From positions 248,001 through 312,000 of the forward strand of contig QFPW01000006.1 of the NCBI GenBank assembly GCA_003241785.1: DNA of 64,000 nt. Direction: 5' to 3'. Source of the stretch: Rhodovulum sulfidophilum. Its GTDB lineage: Bacteria; Pseudomonadota; Alphaproteobacteria; Rhodobacterales; Rhodobacteraceae. A model generated the notes under the pieces. It was not told where the DNA came from and did no database searches. It saw only the letters and a list, made by a program, of their open reading frames with translations. The translations under genes and the position numbers were made by a program. Positions 55,184 to 63,618 of this stretch are shown piece by piece. Every line of letters begins with the position of its first letter. Within the stretch, counting starts at the first letter, position 1.

Positions 55184-56065
55184 TCAGTTCTCGAGGATGT
55201 ACTCGTTGAGATAGGTCCGCTGCAGCGGGAAGAAGTTGTCGTCCGAGATGAGGGTGATCCGGATCCGGTCCTCGGGATCGCGCCAGACCGAGAGCCCCTC
55301 CATGTTGTCCATCTCGCCGAAGCGGGTCTTCAGGAGCGTCACCTCGTCGGTGAACCCGTCGGGGCCGAGCGCGAAGCTCCGGAGCCGGGTGGCGAAGCCG
55401 CCGAGCCATTTGAACTTGCGCTCCAGCACGTAGAACCGGCCGTCGGGGCCGAAATCCGCGTCGACCTCGTAGAAACCCTCGCCGCGCGGAATCTCGAGGT
55501 CCTTGTCCCATTTCCCGTCCTTGAACCGGTAGACCGAGACCACGGGCCGGATGTAGCGCTCGCGCTCCGGCAGGGCGTAGAGCGTGCCGTCGGGGCCGAC
55601 CGCGATGGATTCGAGCGAGTAGTTCCAGTTCAGCGTGTCGAATTCGGAATAATGCGGGATCGCGGTCGCCGGCCCGTCGATCCGGTCGTAGCGGCGGACG
55701 CGGTGCATGCCCTCGTAGGAGACATAGGCGCGGCCCTCCGCGTCGAGCGCGAGCCCCTCCGCGTCGCTCTCGGTGTCCTTGAGCCGGTTGCCCTTGACCC
55801 CGAGCAGCGGGCCGAGCCCCGTCATATGCGCGCCGGTGAGATCGCCCTTCCGGTCGCGCTCGATGTCGGCGGTGACCCAGATGCCGCGGTCGCCGATCGC
55901 GAGCAGCTTCTGCCCGCCGTCGAGGATCTCGAGCCCCGAGAGGCCGCCGAAGGCCGGATCGGATTCGTTCCAGATGTAGCTCGCGGTCTCGACGAGCCGC
56001 GGCTCGGCCAGCGCCGCCGAGGCGGCGCCCGGGGCGAGCAGGAACAGGAGGAACAGGGCCTTCAT
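55184..56065 (-). CDS. Exported phytase-esterase-like beta-propeller protein
   Basis: 293 aa. Signal peptide (FLLFLLAPGAASAALAEP). Repeated propeller strands: GGLSGLEILDGGQKLLAIGDRG, DAEGLALDAEGRAYVSYEG, YSLESIAVGPDGTLYALPE, and FYEVDADFGPDGRFYVLERKF, the esterase-like-activity-of-phytase (PF13449-type) pattern. Substrate unknown. Start at 56065 overlaps the stop of mepA (ATGA). Confidence 0.85.
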   Translation of the reverse strand: MKALFLLFLLAPGAASAALAEPRLVETASYIWNESDPAFGGLSGLEILDGGQKLLAIGDRGIWVTADIERDRKGDLTGAHMTGLGPLLGVKGNRLKDTESDAEGLALDAEGRAYVSYEGMHRVRRYDRIDGPATAIPHYSEFDTLNWNYSLESIAVGPDGTLYALPERERYIRPVVSVYRFKDGKWDKDLEIPRGEGFYEVDADFGPDGRFYVLERKFKWLGGFATRLRSFALGPDGFTDEVTLLKTRFGEMDNMEGLSVWRDPEDRIRITLISDDNFFPLQRTYLNEYILEN

Positions 56066-56925
56066 CGTGATTTCAGAACCTCGGCGCAGCGCGGTGGCAG
56101 GTCCGCCAGACGCAGCGGCGGGGCGGGGACGGACTTCGGCGCCGCGGGATCGGGGGGCTCGAGCGCCTCCGTCACCCACCAGACCGCCTCGGCGCATCCA
56201 TCCCCGGGTGGCAGAGGCGCCGGCTGAACGCAAGTCCGGTCCCCGGCCGGACAGTTCAGGCGCACGTGAAAATGATCGTTGTGCCCCCACCAGGGCCGGA
56301 TCTTGCGCAGCCATGCCCGATCGCGCGGCGGCGTCGCGGCGCACATCGCGAGCTTGGCGGGCGCGGTGATGAAGATCCGCTCCACCGCCGGGTCCTCCGC
56401 GGCGAGGCGCAGCAGCGCCGCGTGTTCCGGGGTCCAGTTGCGGTTGACGTTGCGCTGGTCGGAGGTGCGCACGTTGATCGCCGAGAGCCCCTCGCGCTCC
56501 TTGCGCGTGAGATCGAGGCGCGCCGGGCGGTTGAGCCAGATGTCGACGTCGAGCCCGGTCTGGTGCGAGGCGTGGCCCGCCACCGGGCCGCCGCGCGGCT
56601 GGGCGATGTCGCCGACGTAGATCCCGGGCCAGCCGATCCGCGTCGCGTCGACGCTGAGCCGGGCGATGAATTCCAGCGTCTCGGGCGTGCCCCAGTGGTG
56701 GTTGCGCGAGGGGCGCATCGTCACCCAGGTCGCGCCGCGCTCGGGCATCTGGACACCGCCGGCGAGGCAGCCCTTGGAGTTCTGCCCGACCGGCGCGGGC
56801 GGCCCGGCCGAGGGATGCGTGACCGGGGCGAAGAGCTGCTTCGCCGTCTGGGCCTGCGCGGCCGGCGGCGAGAGCGCGGCGATCGCCGCGAAGACCAGCG
56901 CGAGAACGCGCGGCGGGTGGATCAT
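56062..56925 (-). CDS. mepA: Penicillin-insensitive murein endopeptidase
   Basis: 287 aa. Signal peptide to ~25; zinc-ligand motifs HASHQTGLDVDIWL and GHNDHFHVRLNC of the LAS/M74 peptidases, and HHWGTPETLEFIARL. Cleaves D-Ala-meso-DAP cross-links in periplasmic murein. The extended C-terminus has Cys pairs. Overlaps the upstream MFS gene and the downstream esterase-like gene by 4 nt each. Confidence 0.94.
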   Translation of the reverse strand: MIHPPRVLALVFAAIAALSPPAAQAQTAKQLFAPVTHPSAGPPAPVGQNSKGCLAGGVQMPERGATWVTMRPSRNHHWGTPETLEFIARLSVDATRIGWPGIYVGDIAQPRGGPVAGHASHQTGLDVDIWLNRPARLDLTRKEREGLSAINVRTSDQRNVNRNWTPEHAALLRLAAEDPAVERIFITAPAKLAMCAATPPRDRAWLRKIRPWWGHNDHFHVRLNCPAGDRTCVQPAPLPPGDGCAEAVWWVTEALEPPDPAAPKSVPAPPLRLADLPPRCAEVLKSR

Positions 56926-58304
56926 GGGCCTGTGTCCCTCGGCTGCTCGATGCCCGTTTTGACGAAGGATAGCAGCAGGAGGCCGAGGACGAACAGCCCC
57001 ACGATCGGGCTCACGCCCAACCGCTGCGAGCCGGTCGCGTGGGTGACCCAGGCGACGAGCGAGGGGCCGATGAAGGCGGTGGCCTTGCCCGCCAGCGCGA
57101 AGAGGCCGAAGGCCTGGCCCATGCCCATACGACCCTCCGCCTGATGGACGAGCAGCGTGCGCGACGCGGACTGGAGCGCGCCCGCGGCCGCGCCGAGGAG
57201 GCCCCCCGCGACGAGGAAGACCAGATCGGGCAGGCGCGAGCCCGCGGCGACCGCGACCCCGAGGACCGCCGTCCGGCTGGTGCCGAGCACGGCGGCGCAG
57301 ACGAGGATCAGGAGCCAGATCGAGGCCCGGATGACCGGGCGCGGGCCGAAGGCGCGGTCGGCGCGGCCGCCGAGGAAGGCGCCGAGCGCGCCGGTCGCCG
57401 CGGCGACGATGCCGAAGACGCCGAGCTGGAACGCGCCCCAGCCGAGCACGCCGGCGGCGTAGATGCCGCCGAAGGCGAAGAGCGCGGCGAGCGCGTCGCG
57501 GTAGATCATCGAGGCGAGCAGATAGGCGCCGAGGCTCCGCTCGCGCCGCAGGGCTCCGACCGCGCGGCGCAGATCGCCGAGCCCGGCGCGCGCGGCGGCG
57601 CCGAGCCGCGCGCCGGTGCGCGCGGTGTCGGGGCTCCAGAGGAAGAACGGGATCACGAAGACGACGTACCAGAGCGCCGAGAGCGGCCCGGTCGCGCGCG
57701 CGGGCTCGCCCGCCGCCGGGTCGAGGCCGAGGATCGGCGCGAGGCCGATCAGCGTCGTGGTCTTGCCGGGCGCCGGGACCATGAGGGCGAGCACGAGGAT
57801 GAGCGAGACGAGCCCGCCGACATAGCCGAGCGCCCAGCCGGAGCCCGAGATGCGGCCGATCTCGCCCCGGTCGCCGAGGCGCGGCAGCATCGCATTGGTG
57901 TAGAGGATGGTGAATTCCGAGCCGACATAGGCGAGGCCGAAGGCGAGGAGCACCGGCCAGACCACGCCAAGTCCGGGCGCGGCCCCCCAGAGCCCGAGGC
58001 AGCCGACCACGTAGAGGATCGAGAAGCCGAGCACCCAGGCCTTGCCGCCGCCGGTCCGGTCGGCGATCGCGCCCAGCACCGGCGACAGGATCGCGACCAG
58101 CGCGCCGGCGATCGCCGTGGCGAGGCCCCAGAGCGCCTGGCCCTCGGCGGGGGTCGCCGCGACCTCCGAGGCGAAATAGGGCGCGAAGACGAAGGTCAGG
58201 ACCAGCGTGTAGAAGGGCTGGTTCGCCCAGTCGAACAGCATCCAGCCGAGCACGCCGCGCCGGCTCGGGGCCGCCGGCTGGTCGGGGATCGAAGCGGTCA
58301 GCAT
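56922..58304 (-). CDS. UMF1-type MFS transporter
   Basis: 460 aa, 12 helices. Begins LGWMLFDWANQPFYTLVLTFVFAPYFAS, the UMF1 (Vps22/Atg22-like) signature, with AIADRTGGGKAWVLGF in loop 2-3 and GGRADRAFGPRPVIR in the second half. Start at 58304 is the usual MxxxxP tail before the first helix. Cargo unknown; coupling to murein endopeptidase hints at an envelope product. Confidence 0.88.
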   Translation of the reverse strand: MLTASIPDQPAAPSRRGVLGWMLFDWANQPFYTLVLTFVFAPYFASEVAATPAEGQALWGLATAIAGALVAILSPVLGAIADRTGGGKAWVLGFSILYVVGCLGLWGAAPGLGVVWPVLLAFGLAYVGSEFTILYTNAMLPRLGDRGEIGRISGSGWALGYVGGLVSLILVLALMVPAPGKTTTLIGLAPILGLDPAAGEPARATGPLSALWYVVFVIPFFLWSPDTARTGARLGAAARAGLGDLRRAVGALRRERSLGAYLLASMIYRDALAALFAFGGIYAAGVLGWGAFQLGVFGIVAAATGALGAFLGGRADRAFGPRPVIRASIWLLILVCAAVLGTSRTAVLGVAVAAGSRLPDLVFLVAGGLLGAAAGALQSASRTLLVHQAEGRMGMGQAFGLFALAGKATAFIGPSLVAWVTHATGSQRLGVSPIVGLFVLGLLLLSFVKTGIEQPRDTGP

Positions 58305-58467
58305 CGCGGGCCTCTCGGTCTGCCGGTCGGGCCGAGCCTTGCCCGGGAACCCCCCGCGGCGCAAGGTCGCCGTCTGGCCCCCGGCGGCGGGGCGGCGCGC
58401 CCTTGCGGCGGGCGAGGCGGGCGATTACCTAGGGAGGCGCTGCAACGGCGAGGAAAGCGGGTATTCC

Positions 58468-58755
58468 ATGGGCTCCCTGATCTTGGTGCTTCTCTTCATC
58501 CTCAAGATCGTCTGGTGGATCGTCCTCGCCCATGTGATCATGAGCTGGCTCATCAACTTCAACGTGCTGAACCGGCGCCAGCCGCTCGTCTCCAACATCT
58601 GGTACGGGCTCGAGCGGGTGCTGGAGCCGATCTACGGCCCGATCCGGCGCGTGCTGCCGAACATGGGCGGGCTCGACCTGTCGCCGCTCGTGCTGATCGT
58701 CATCATCTACGCGCTGCAGACCATCCTGGTGCGCAACGCCTACATGTTCATGTAG
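58468..58755 (+). CDS. yggT: YggT family membrane protein
   Basis: 95 aa, two hydrophobic segments with the motif VIMSWLINFNVLNRRQPLVSNIWYGLERVLEPIYGPIRRVLP. YggT proteins are linked to osmotic tolerance and cell-division gene clusters; function uncertain. Its stop codon TAG lies at the edge of a family A palindromic repeat. Confidence 0.9.
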   Translation: MGSLILVLLFILKIVWWIVLAHVIMSWLINFNVLNRRQPLVSNIWYGLERVLEPIYGPIRRVLPNMGGLDLSPLVLIVIIYALQTILVRNAYMFM

Positions 58756-58785
58756 CGGCGGACGGCGGACCAAGGTCCGCCCTAC
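58752..58785. repeat. Palindromic repeat, family A (single complete unit)
   Basis: Inverted unit 58764-58785 (GGCGGACCAAGGTCCGCC plus CTAC) preceded by a degenerate start GTAGCGGCGGAC at 58752 that includes the yggT stop codon. It lies between the convergent yggT and TDT genes. Confidence 0.75.
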
Positions 58786-58806
58786 GGGTCCGGTCGCGCG
58801 GTGGGG

Positions 58807-59922
58807 TCACGCGGCGCGCGGACGGGAGACCAAGGCGCCCCCGACCAGCGCCGCCGCGGTGCGCGCGGCGACCACGATCCAGATCGCGGCGAGAACCGCC
58901 ACGAGGCCCGCGCCGATCAGCCCGAGCCCCGGCACCGGCAGCAGCGCCGGCAGCCGCAGCGTCGCGAGGGCGAAGACGCCGAGCGGGAAGGTGTAGCCCC
59001 ACCAGCCGAGCGTGTAGGGCAGGTCGGCGCCGCGCAGGTGGCGCAGCGTGATCAGGACCGCGATCCCCATCCACCAGAGCCCGTAACCCCAGAGCAGTGC
59101 GCCGCCGAGCAGCGCCGCGCCGCCGAAGGCCTGCGCGACCGGCGCCGCGACGCCCGCCGCGGCCAGCGCCGCGGGGCCGTTCTGCGCGAAGAGCAGGAGC
59201 CCGAGCGCGCCGGTGCCGATCGGCCCGAGCGCCAGCCAGGCGGAGGGCGCCAGCGTCGCCGGCGGCAGCTTGTGCAGCGCGAGGCGCAGGAAGAGGATTG
59301 TCAGGATCCCCATCGCGAGCGGCACCGAGAGCGCCCAGAGGACCAAGCTCGCGAAGAGCACCGCCATCGCGAGGCCCGGATCGGCGACACGCGGCAGGAG
59401 AAGCCCGCCGCTCGCCGCCGCCACCTCGGCCGCGACGATCGGCAGGAGCCAGAGCGCGCTCATCGCATCGAGCCCGTGGCGCTGGCGGGTGAACATCAGA
59501 TAGGGCAGCGCGAGGCCGCAGAGGAGCGCGAGCCCGCCGTCGATCACCCAGAGCGTCGCCGCCACCGGCACGGCCGCGGCGCCGACGAGGCCGGGTCCGT
59601 AGAGCAGGAAGCCGTTCGCCATCGTCGCGAGGCCCATCGGCGCGCAGCCGTGGAACATCGAGGCGGCGGGATCCATCAGCGTCGCGCGCATCGCGTCCGG
59701 GTGGCGGATGGCGCGGGTGAGGGTCAGCGCGGCGAAGGCCGCGAAGAGAAGCATGTTGCCGAGCCAGAGCCCTTCGCCGATCGCCGCGAGGACCGGCGCG
59801 CCCGGGAACTGGCCGAGCGCGAGGCTCAGGGCGCCGGTGCCCATGGTGACGGCGAACCAGTTCGGCGTGAAGGCGCGGGCGGCGCGGTCCAGCCCGCGCG
59901 CGATCTCGGAAACGGCGTTCAT
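58807..59922 (-). CDS. TDT/SLAC1-type transporter
   Basis: 371 aa, ten helices. WFAVTMGTGALSLALGQFPG, the conserved Phe/His region MFHGCAPMGLATMANG, and WWGYTFPLGVFALATLRL mark the tellurite-resistance/dicarboxylate (SLAC1) family; related members export C4-dicarboxylates or sulfite. Start at 59922 follows GAGGAG 8 nt upstream. Preceded by a LysR gene and a LysR-type site. Confidence 0.88.
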   Translation of the reverse strand: MNAVSEIARGLDRAARAFTPNWFAVTMGTGALSLALGQFPGAPVLAAIGEGLWLGNMLLFAAFAALTLTRAIRHPDAMRATLMDPAASMFHGCAPMGLATMANGFLLYGPGLVGAAAVPVAATLWVIDGGLALLCGLALPYLMFTRQRHGLDAMSALWLLPIVAAEVAAASGGLLLPRVADPGLAMAVLFASLVLWALSVPLAMGILTILFLRLALHKLPPATLAPSAWLALGPIGTGALGLLLFAQNGPAALAAAGVAAPVAQAFGGAALLGGALLWGYGLWWMGIAVLITLRHLRGADLPYTLGWWGYTFPLGVFALATLRLPALLPVPGLGLIGAGLVAVLAAIWIVVAARTAAALVGGALVSRPRAA

Positions 59923-59960
59923 CGGAAGCTCCTCGGTTGCCCGAGATATGCGCCGATCAT

Positions 59961-59981
59961 TCATTCGCGTCCAACGAATGA
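59961..59981. promoter_or_regulatory. LysR-type operator (T-N11-A palindrome)
   Basis: TCATTCG-N7-CGAATGA, a perfect 7-bp inverted repeat containing T-N11-A, in the 78-bp gap between the lysR stop and the TDT start. Fits activation of the TDT gene by the adjacent LysR regulator. Confidence 0.7.
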
Positions 59982-60000
59982 TTATTGTCGGATCAATCGA

Positions 60001-60885
60001 TCAGATCTCTTGATCGAGCAGCGCCTCGAAGGCGGCGGCGACGCGGCTCGCCCGCGCCTCGGAATGCCGGAGGAGGTAGAAGGGCCGGGTGTCGGGCGCG
60101 CCGCCGGTCTCGCGCAGGAGCCCGCCCCGGAGCGCGAGCGAGGCGGCGGAGCGCGAGATGAAGGTCTCGCCCAGCCCCGCCTCGACCGCGCCGAGCACGG
60201 CCTCGTTGCCAGGCATGGTGAGGGCGACGTCGAGATCGGCGAGGGAAAGCCCGTGCCGCGCCGCCAGCGCCTCGAAGGCGCGCCGGGTGCCCGAGCCGGG
60301 CTCGCGCAGCACCCAGCGCGCGGCGCGGAGCGCGTCGCGGTCGACCACCCCGCCCGGGCGGCCGGGATGGTCGGGCGGCCCGACGAAGATCATCTCGTCC
60401 GAGGCGACGACCCGGGCGCTGAGCGCCGGATTGCCGGGCGCGCCCTCGACGATCGCGATCTCGACCTCGCCGCGCGCGACCGCCTCCTCCGCCGCCTCGG
60501 TATTGCCGATCCGCACGTCGAGCCCGATCCCGGGATGCGCGGCGCGGAACCGCGCCAGCCTGGGTGGCAGCCAGTAGGCGCCGACCGTCTGGCTCGCCAT
60601 GATCGCGAGCGTGCCGCCGAGGCCTTCGCCGAGATCGCGCAGCGCGGCCTCGGCCTCGGCCGCCTGGGCCATCAGGCGCTGGGCCTCGGGCAGGAAGGCG
60701 CGGCCCGCCTGGTTGAGCCGGATCGAGCGGCCGACCCGGTCGAAGAGATCGACGCCGTAGCGGCGCTCCAGCGCGCGGATCGCGGCGCTGACGGCGGATT
60801 GCGTCATGTTGAGGCTCTCGGCCGCGCGCGTCACATGGGCGCGGCGCGCGACCTCGAGGAAGATCCGGAGCTGCTCGAGCGTCAT
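60001..60885 (-). CDS. LysR-family transcriptional regulator
   Basis: 294 aa. N-terminal HTH LRIFLEVARRAHVTRAAESLNMTQSAVSAAIRALE; effector domain with TLAIMASQTVGAYWLPPRLA and GWTRRAFEALA-like stretches (CbbR/CysB-like). Located directly upstream of the TDT gene with a LysR box between them; effector could be sulfite or a dicarboxylate (inference). Follows argG after 31 nt on the same strand. Confidence 0.92.
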   Translation of the reverse strand: MTLEQLRIFLEVARRAHVTRAAESLNMTQSAVSAAIRALERRYGVDLFDRVGRSIRLNQAGRAFLPEAQRLMAQAAEAEAALRDLGEGLGGTLAIMASQTVGAYWLPPRLARFRAAHPGIGLDVRIGNTEAAEEAVARGEVEIAIVEGAPGNPALSARVVASDEMIFVGPPDHPGRPGGVVDRDALRAARWVLREPGSGTRRAFEALAARHGLSLADLDVALTMPGNEAVLGAVEAGLGETFISRSAASLALRGGLLRETGGAPDTRPFYLLRHSEARASRVAAAFEALLDQEI

Positions 60886-60916
60886 CGGCGCCCCCGTCGC
60901 GCGAGGGCGCCCGGGC

Positions 60917-62134
60917 TCAGCGGCGTGCCCGCATGCCGAGCAGGCGCAGGCGCAGCGCGTTGATCTTGATGAACCCCGCCGCGTCCTTCTGGTCGTAGGC
61001 GCCGGCGTCGTCCTCGAAGGTCACGTGCTGCTCGGAATAGAGCGACATCGGCGAGGAGCGGCCCACCACGCTCGCGAGCCCCTTGTAGAGCTTGAGCCGG
61101 ACCGAACCCTCGACATGCTCCTGGCTCTTGTCGATCAGCGCCTGCAGCATCTCGCGCTCCGGGCTGAACCAGAAGCCGTTGTAGATGAGCTCGGCGTAGC
61201 GCGGCATCAGCTCGTCCTTGAGGTGCCCGGCGCCCCGGTCGAGCGTGATCGATTCGATGCCGCGATGCGCCGCGAGCAGGATGGTTCCGCCCGGGGTCTC
61301 GTAGACGCCGCGCGACTTCATGCCGACGAAGCGGCCCTCGACGAGGTCGATCCGGCCGATGCCGTGCCGGCCGCCGAGCACGTTGAGCCGCGTCAGCAGC
61401 TCCGCCGGGCTGAGCGGCTCGCCGTCGATCGAGACCGCGTCGCCCTTCGAGAAACCGATCTCGACGTATTCGGGCGTATTCGGCGCCGATTCCGGGCTCA
61501 CCGTGCGCTGATAGACGTATTCCGGCGCTTCCTCGGCCGGATCCTCCAGCACCTTGCCCTCGGAGGAGGTGTGCAGCAGGTTCGCGTCGACCGAGAACGG
61601 CGCCTCGCCGCGCTTGTCCTTGGCGATCGGGATCTGGTTCTCCTCGGCGAAGGCGAGGAGCTTGGTGCGGCTCGTCAGGTCCCATTCCCGCCAGGGGGCG
61701 ATCACCTTGATCGACGGGTTGAGCGCGTAGGCCGAGAGCTCGAAGCGGACCTGGTCGTTGCCCTTGCCGGTCGCGCCATGGGCGACGGCGTCCGCGCCGG
61801 TCGCCTCCGCGATCTCGACGAGGCGCTGGGCGATCAGCGGCCGCGCGATCGAGGTGCCGAGCAGGTACTGCCCCTCGTAGAGCGCGTTGGCGCGGAACAT
61901 CGGGAAAACGAAGTCGCGCACGAACTCCTCGCGCACGTCCTCGATATGGATGTTCTCGGGCTTGACGCCGAGCAGTTCCGCCTTCTTCCGCGCGGGCTCG
62001 AGCTCCTCGCCCTGGCCGAGATCGGCGGTGAAGGTCACGACCTCGCAGCCATACTCCGTCTGGAGCCATTTCAGGATGATCGAGGTATCGAGACCGCCCG
62101 AATAGGCGAGAACGACTTTCTTGGGCGACGACAT
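60917..62134 (-). CDS. argG: Argininosuccinate synthase
   Basis: 405 aa. ATP-binding AYSGGLDTSIILKWL, AHGATGKGNDQVRFEL, and SPEYVEIGFSKGD-like (TPEYVEIGFSKGD) regions; joins citrulline and aspartate in arginine synthesis. Start at 62134 (MSSPKKVVLAYSGG) matches family length of ~405. Stand-alone gene. Confidence 0.97.
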   Translation of the reverse strand: MSSPKKVVLAYSGGLDTSIILKWLQTEYGCEVVTFTADLGQGEELEPARKKAELLGVKPENIHIEDVREEFVRDFVFPMFRANALYEGQYLLGTSIARPLIAQRLVEIAEATGADAVAHGATGKGNDQVRFELSAYALNPSIKVIAPWREWDLTSRTKLLAFAEENQIPIAKDKRGEAPFSVDANLLHTSSEGKVLEDPAEEAPEYVYQRTVSPESAPNTPEYVEIGFSKGDAVSIDGEPLSPAELLTRLNVLGGRHGIGRIDLVEGRFVGMKSRGVYETPGGTILLAAHRGIESITLDRGAGHLKDELMPRYAELIYNGFWFSPEREMLQALIDKSQEHVEGSVRLKLYKGLASVVGRSSPMSLYSEQHVTFEDDAGAYDQKDAAGFIKINALRLRLLGMRARR

Positions 62135-62204
62135 GAGGGCCTCCGGCTTCGGACCCACGCGGATTAGGACGTTTCGCGCGGCCCGGCAAGGCTGGCGCGC
62201 CGCG

Positions 62205-63455
62205 TCACTCTCCGGGACGGGCGCGGGCGGCCGCGAGGAATTCGCGGTCGATCTCGTTCAGCTCCTCGCCATGGATCACGGATTCGAAGGCGCGCAGGCG
62301 CTTGTAGATCGACATGAGCTCGACGATCGTCCGCCAGGAGTTGATCAGGTACTGGAACGAATCCCGAACCCGGCCGAGCGCGTTCAGGATCTGGTTCATG
62401 AGCCCGAGCGTGATCGAGCCCGCGATGATCGCGGGGCCGAGCAGGACATAGCCGAAGACGTTGTCGACCTGCAGGAACGAGATCCGGGCGACGTTGAAGT
62501 ACATGTAGTGGAAGTAGAGCCGGAAGTAGTTCCGCCGCACCGCGTTGAAGAGCTCGCGCGTCGTGGGCGGATCGGCCCGGGCCGGGTCGTCCTCGCCGTA
62601 GACGAGCTCCTTGCGCAGCGCCGCCTCGACCCGCTGGTTGCGGAACTCGAGCCCGGGCAGCTTGATGCCGACGAGCGCGAGGAAGGCGGTGCCGAAGAGC
62701 GACCAGAGCAGCGCCCCGATCACCAGCGGATAGGGCAGCGCGCCGATGATCGGGATGTCCTGGATCCCGGCGGACAGCGCGATCAGGACCGGCAGGAAGG
62801 CGATCAGCGTCATCATCGAATCGAGCAGGTTGGAGCCGAGGCTCTCGGTCGTGGTGGAGAAGCGCATCGTGTCCTCCTGCACGCGCTGCGACGCGCCCTC
62901 GATGTGGCGCAGCCTGTGCCAGTTCGCCAGGTAGTAGTCGTTCATCGCGTTGCGCCAGCGGAAGACGTAGTGGCTGACGAAGAAGAGCGAGAGCACGCCG
63001 ACGAAGACCGCGACCAGCGCGATGCGGAGGAAGATCAGGATCTCGCCGTAGAACTCGCCGATGCTCACCTCGCGGTCTTTGGAGAGCGCTGCCTGCACCA
63101 GGTCGAAGAACGGCCCGTACCAGGCGTTGATCGCCACGTCGACCTGGACCTGGAAATAGGTGACGAACAGGATGAGCGCGGTGCCGAGGATCGACCAGCG
63201 CGCCCAGGGGTGCGGCGCGATCCGCTGCCAGGCGAAATAGAAGAGGCCGGTCGCCACCGCGTAGTAGATGTAGAACCAGAGGAACGGCGCGGCCCAGAAG
63301 CGCGAGACGCCGATCGGCAGTTCCGCCGCCATGTCGAGCCCGAGGGCCGCGCCGAGGCCGGATCCGCCCGCGTACCAGAGCCCGGCGCAGAGCAGTCCCC
63401 AGAGGAGCGCGGACCAGAAGAAGGGCCGCGGATTGGGAAAGAAGGAAACGAACAC
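62205..63455 (-). CDS. sbmA: SbmA/BacA-like peptide transporter
   Basis: 416 aa, about eight helices with no ATPase domain. FVTYFQVQVDVAINAWYGPFFDL, WRNAMNDYYLANWHRLRHIEGASQRVQEDTMRF and YRRNYFRLYFHYMYFNVARI-like (VRRNYFRLYFHYMYFNVARI) are SbmA_BacA signatures. H+-driven uptake of peptides, microcins and bleomycin; BacA affects envelope lipids and symbiosis in rhizobia. Confidence 0.92.
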   Translation of the reverse strand: MFVSFFPNPRPFFWSALLWGLLCAGLWYAGGSGLGAALGLDMAAELPIGVSRFWAAPFLWFYIYYAVATGLFYFAWQRIAPHPWARWSILGTALILFVTYFQVQVDVAINAWYGPFFDLVQAALSKDREVSIGEFYGEILIFLRIALVAVFVGVLSLFFVSHYVFRWRNAMNDYYLANWHRLRHIEGASQRVQEDTMRFSTTTESLGSNLLDSMMTLIAFLPVLIALSAGIQDIPIIGALPYPLVIGALLWSLFGTAFLALVGIKLPGLEFRNQRVEAALRKELVYGEDDPARADPPTTRELFNAVRRNYFRLYFHYMYFNVARISFLQVDNVFGYVLLGPAIIAGSITLGLMNQILNALGRVRDSFQYLINSWRTIVELMSIYKRLRAFESVIHGEELNEIDREFLAAARARPGE

Positions 63456-63584
63456 GGGCCGGACCTGCCTGTTGGGAAAAGGTGCCGGCCACAGAGCCCG
63501 ATAAGCGGGCGCGATGCAATGCGACCGGCGTCGCGCCCACGCGATCGCGAGACCGGGTGGAGGAGACGTGATCGCGAAGGTGGT

Positions 63585-63610
63585 GTCCGCGCCGGGGTGG
63601 CGGCGCGGAC
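63585..63610. repeat. 9-bp inverted repeat after the RTX gene
   Basis: GTCCGCGCC / GGCGCGGAC with 8-nt loop, 9 nt after the RTX gene's stop on the minus strand; possible terminator without U-tract. Confidence 0.45.
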
Positions 63611-63618
63611 GCCGAGGG

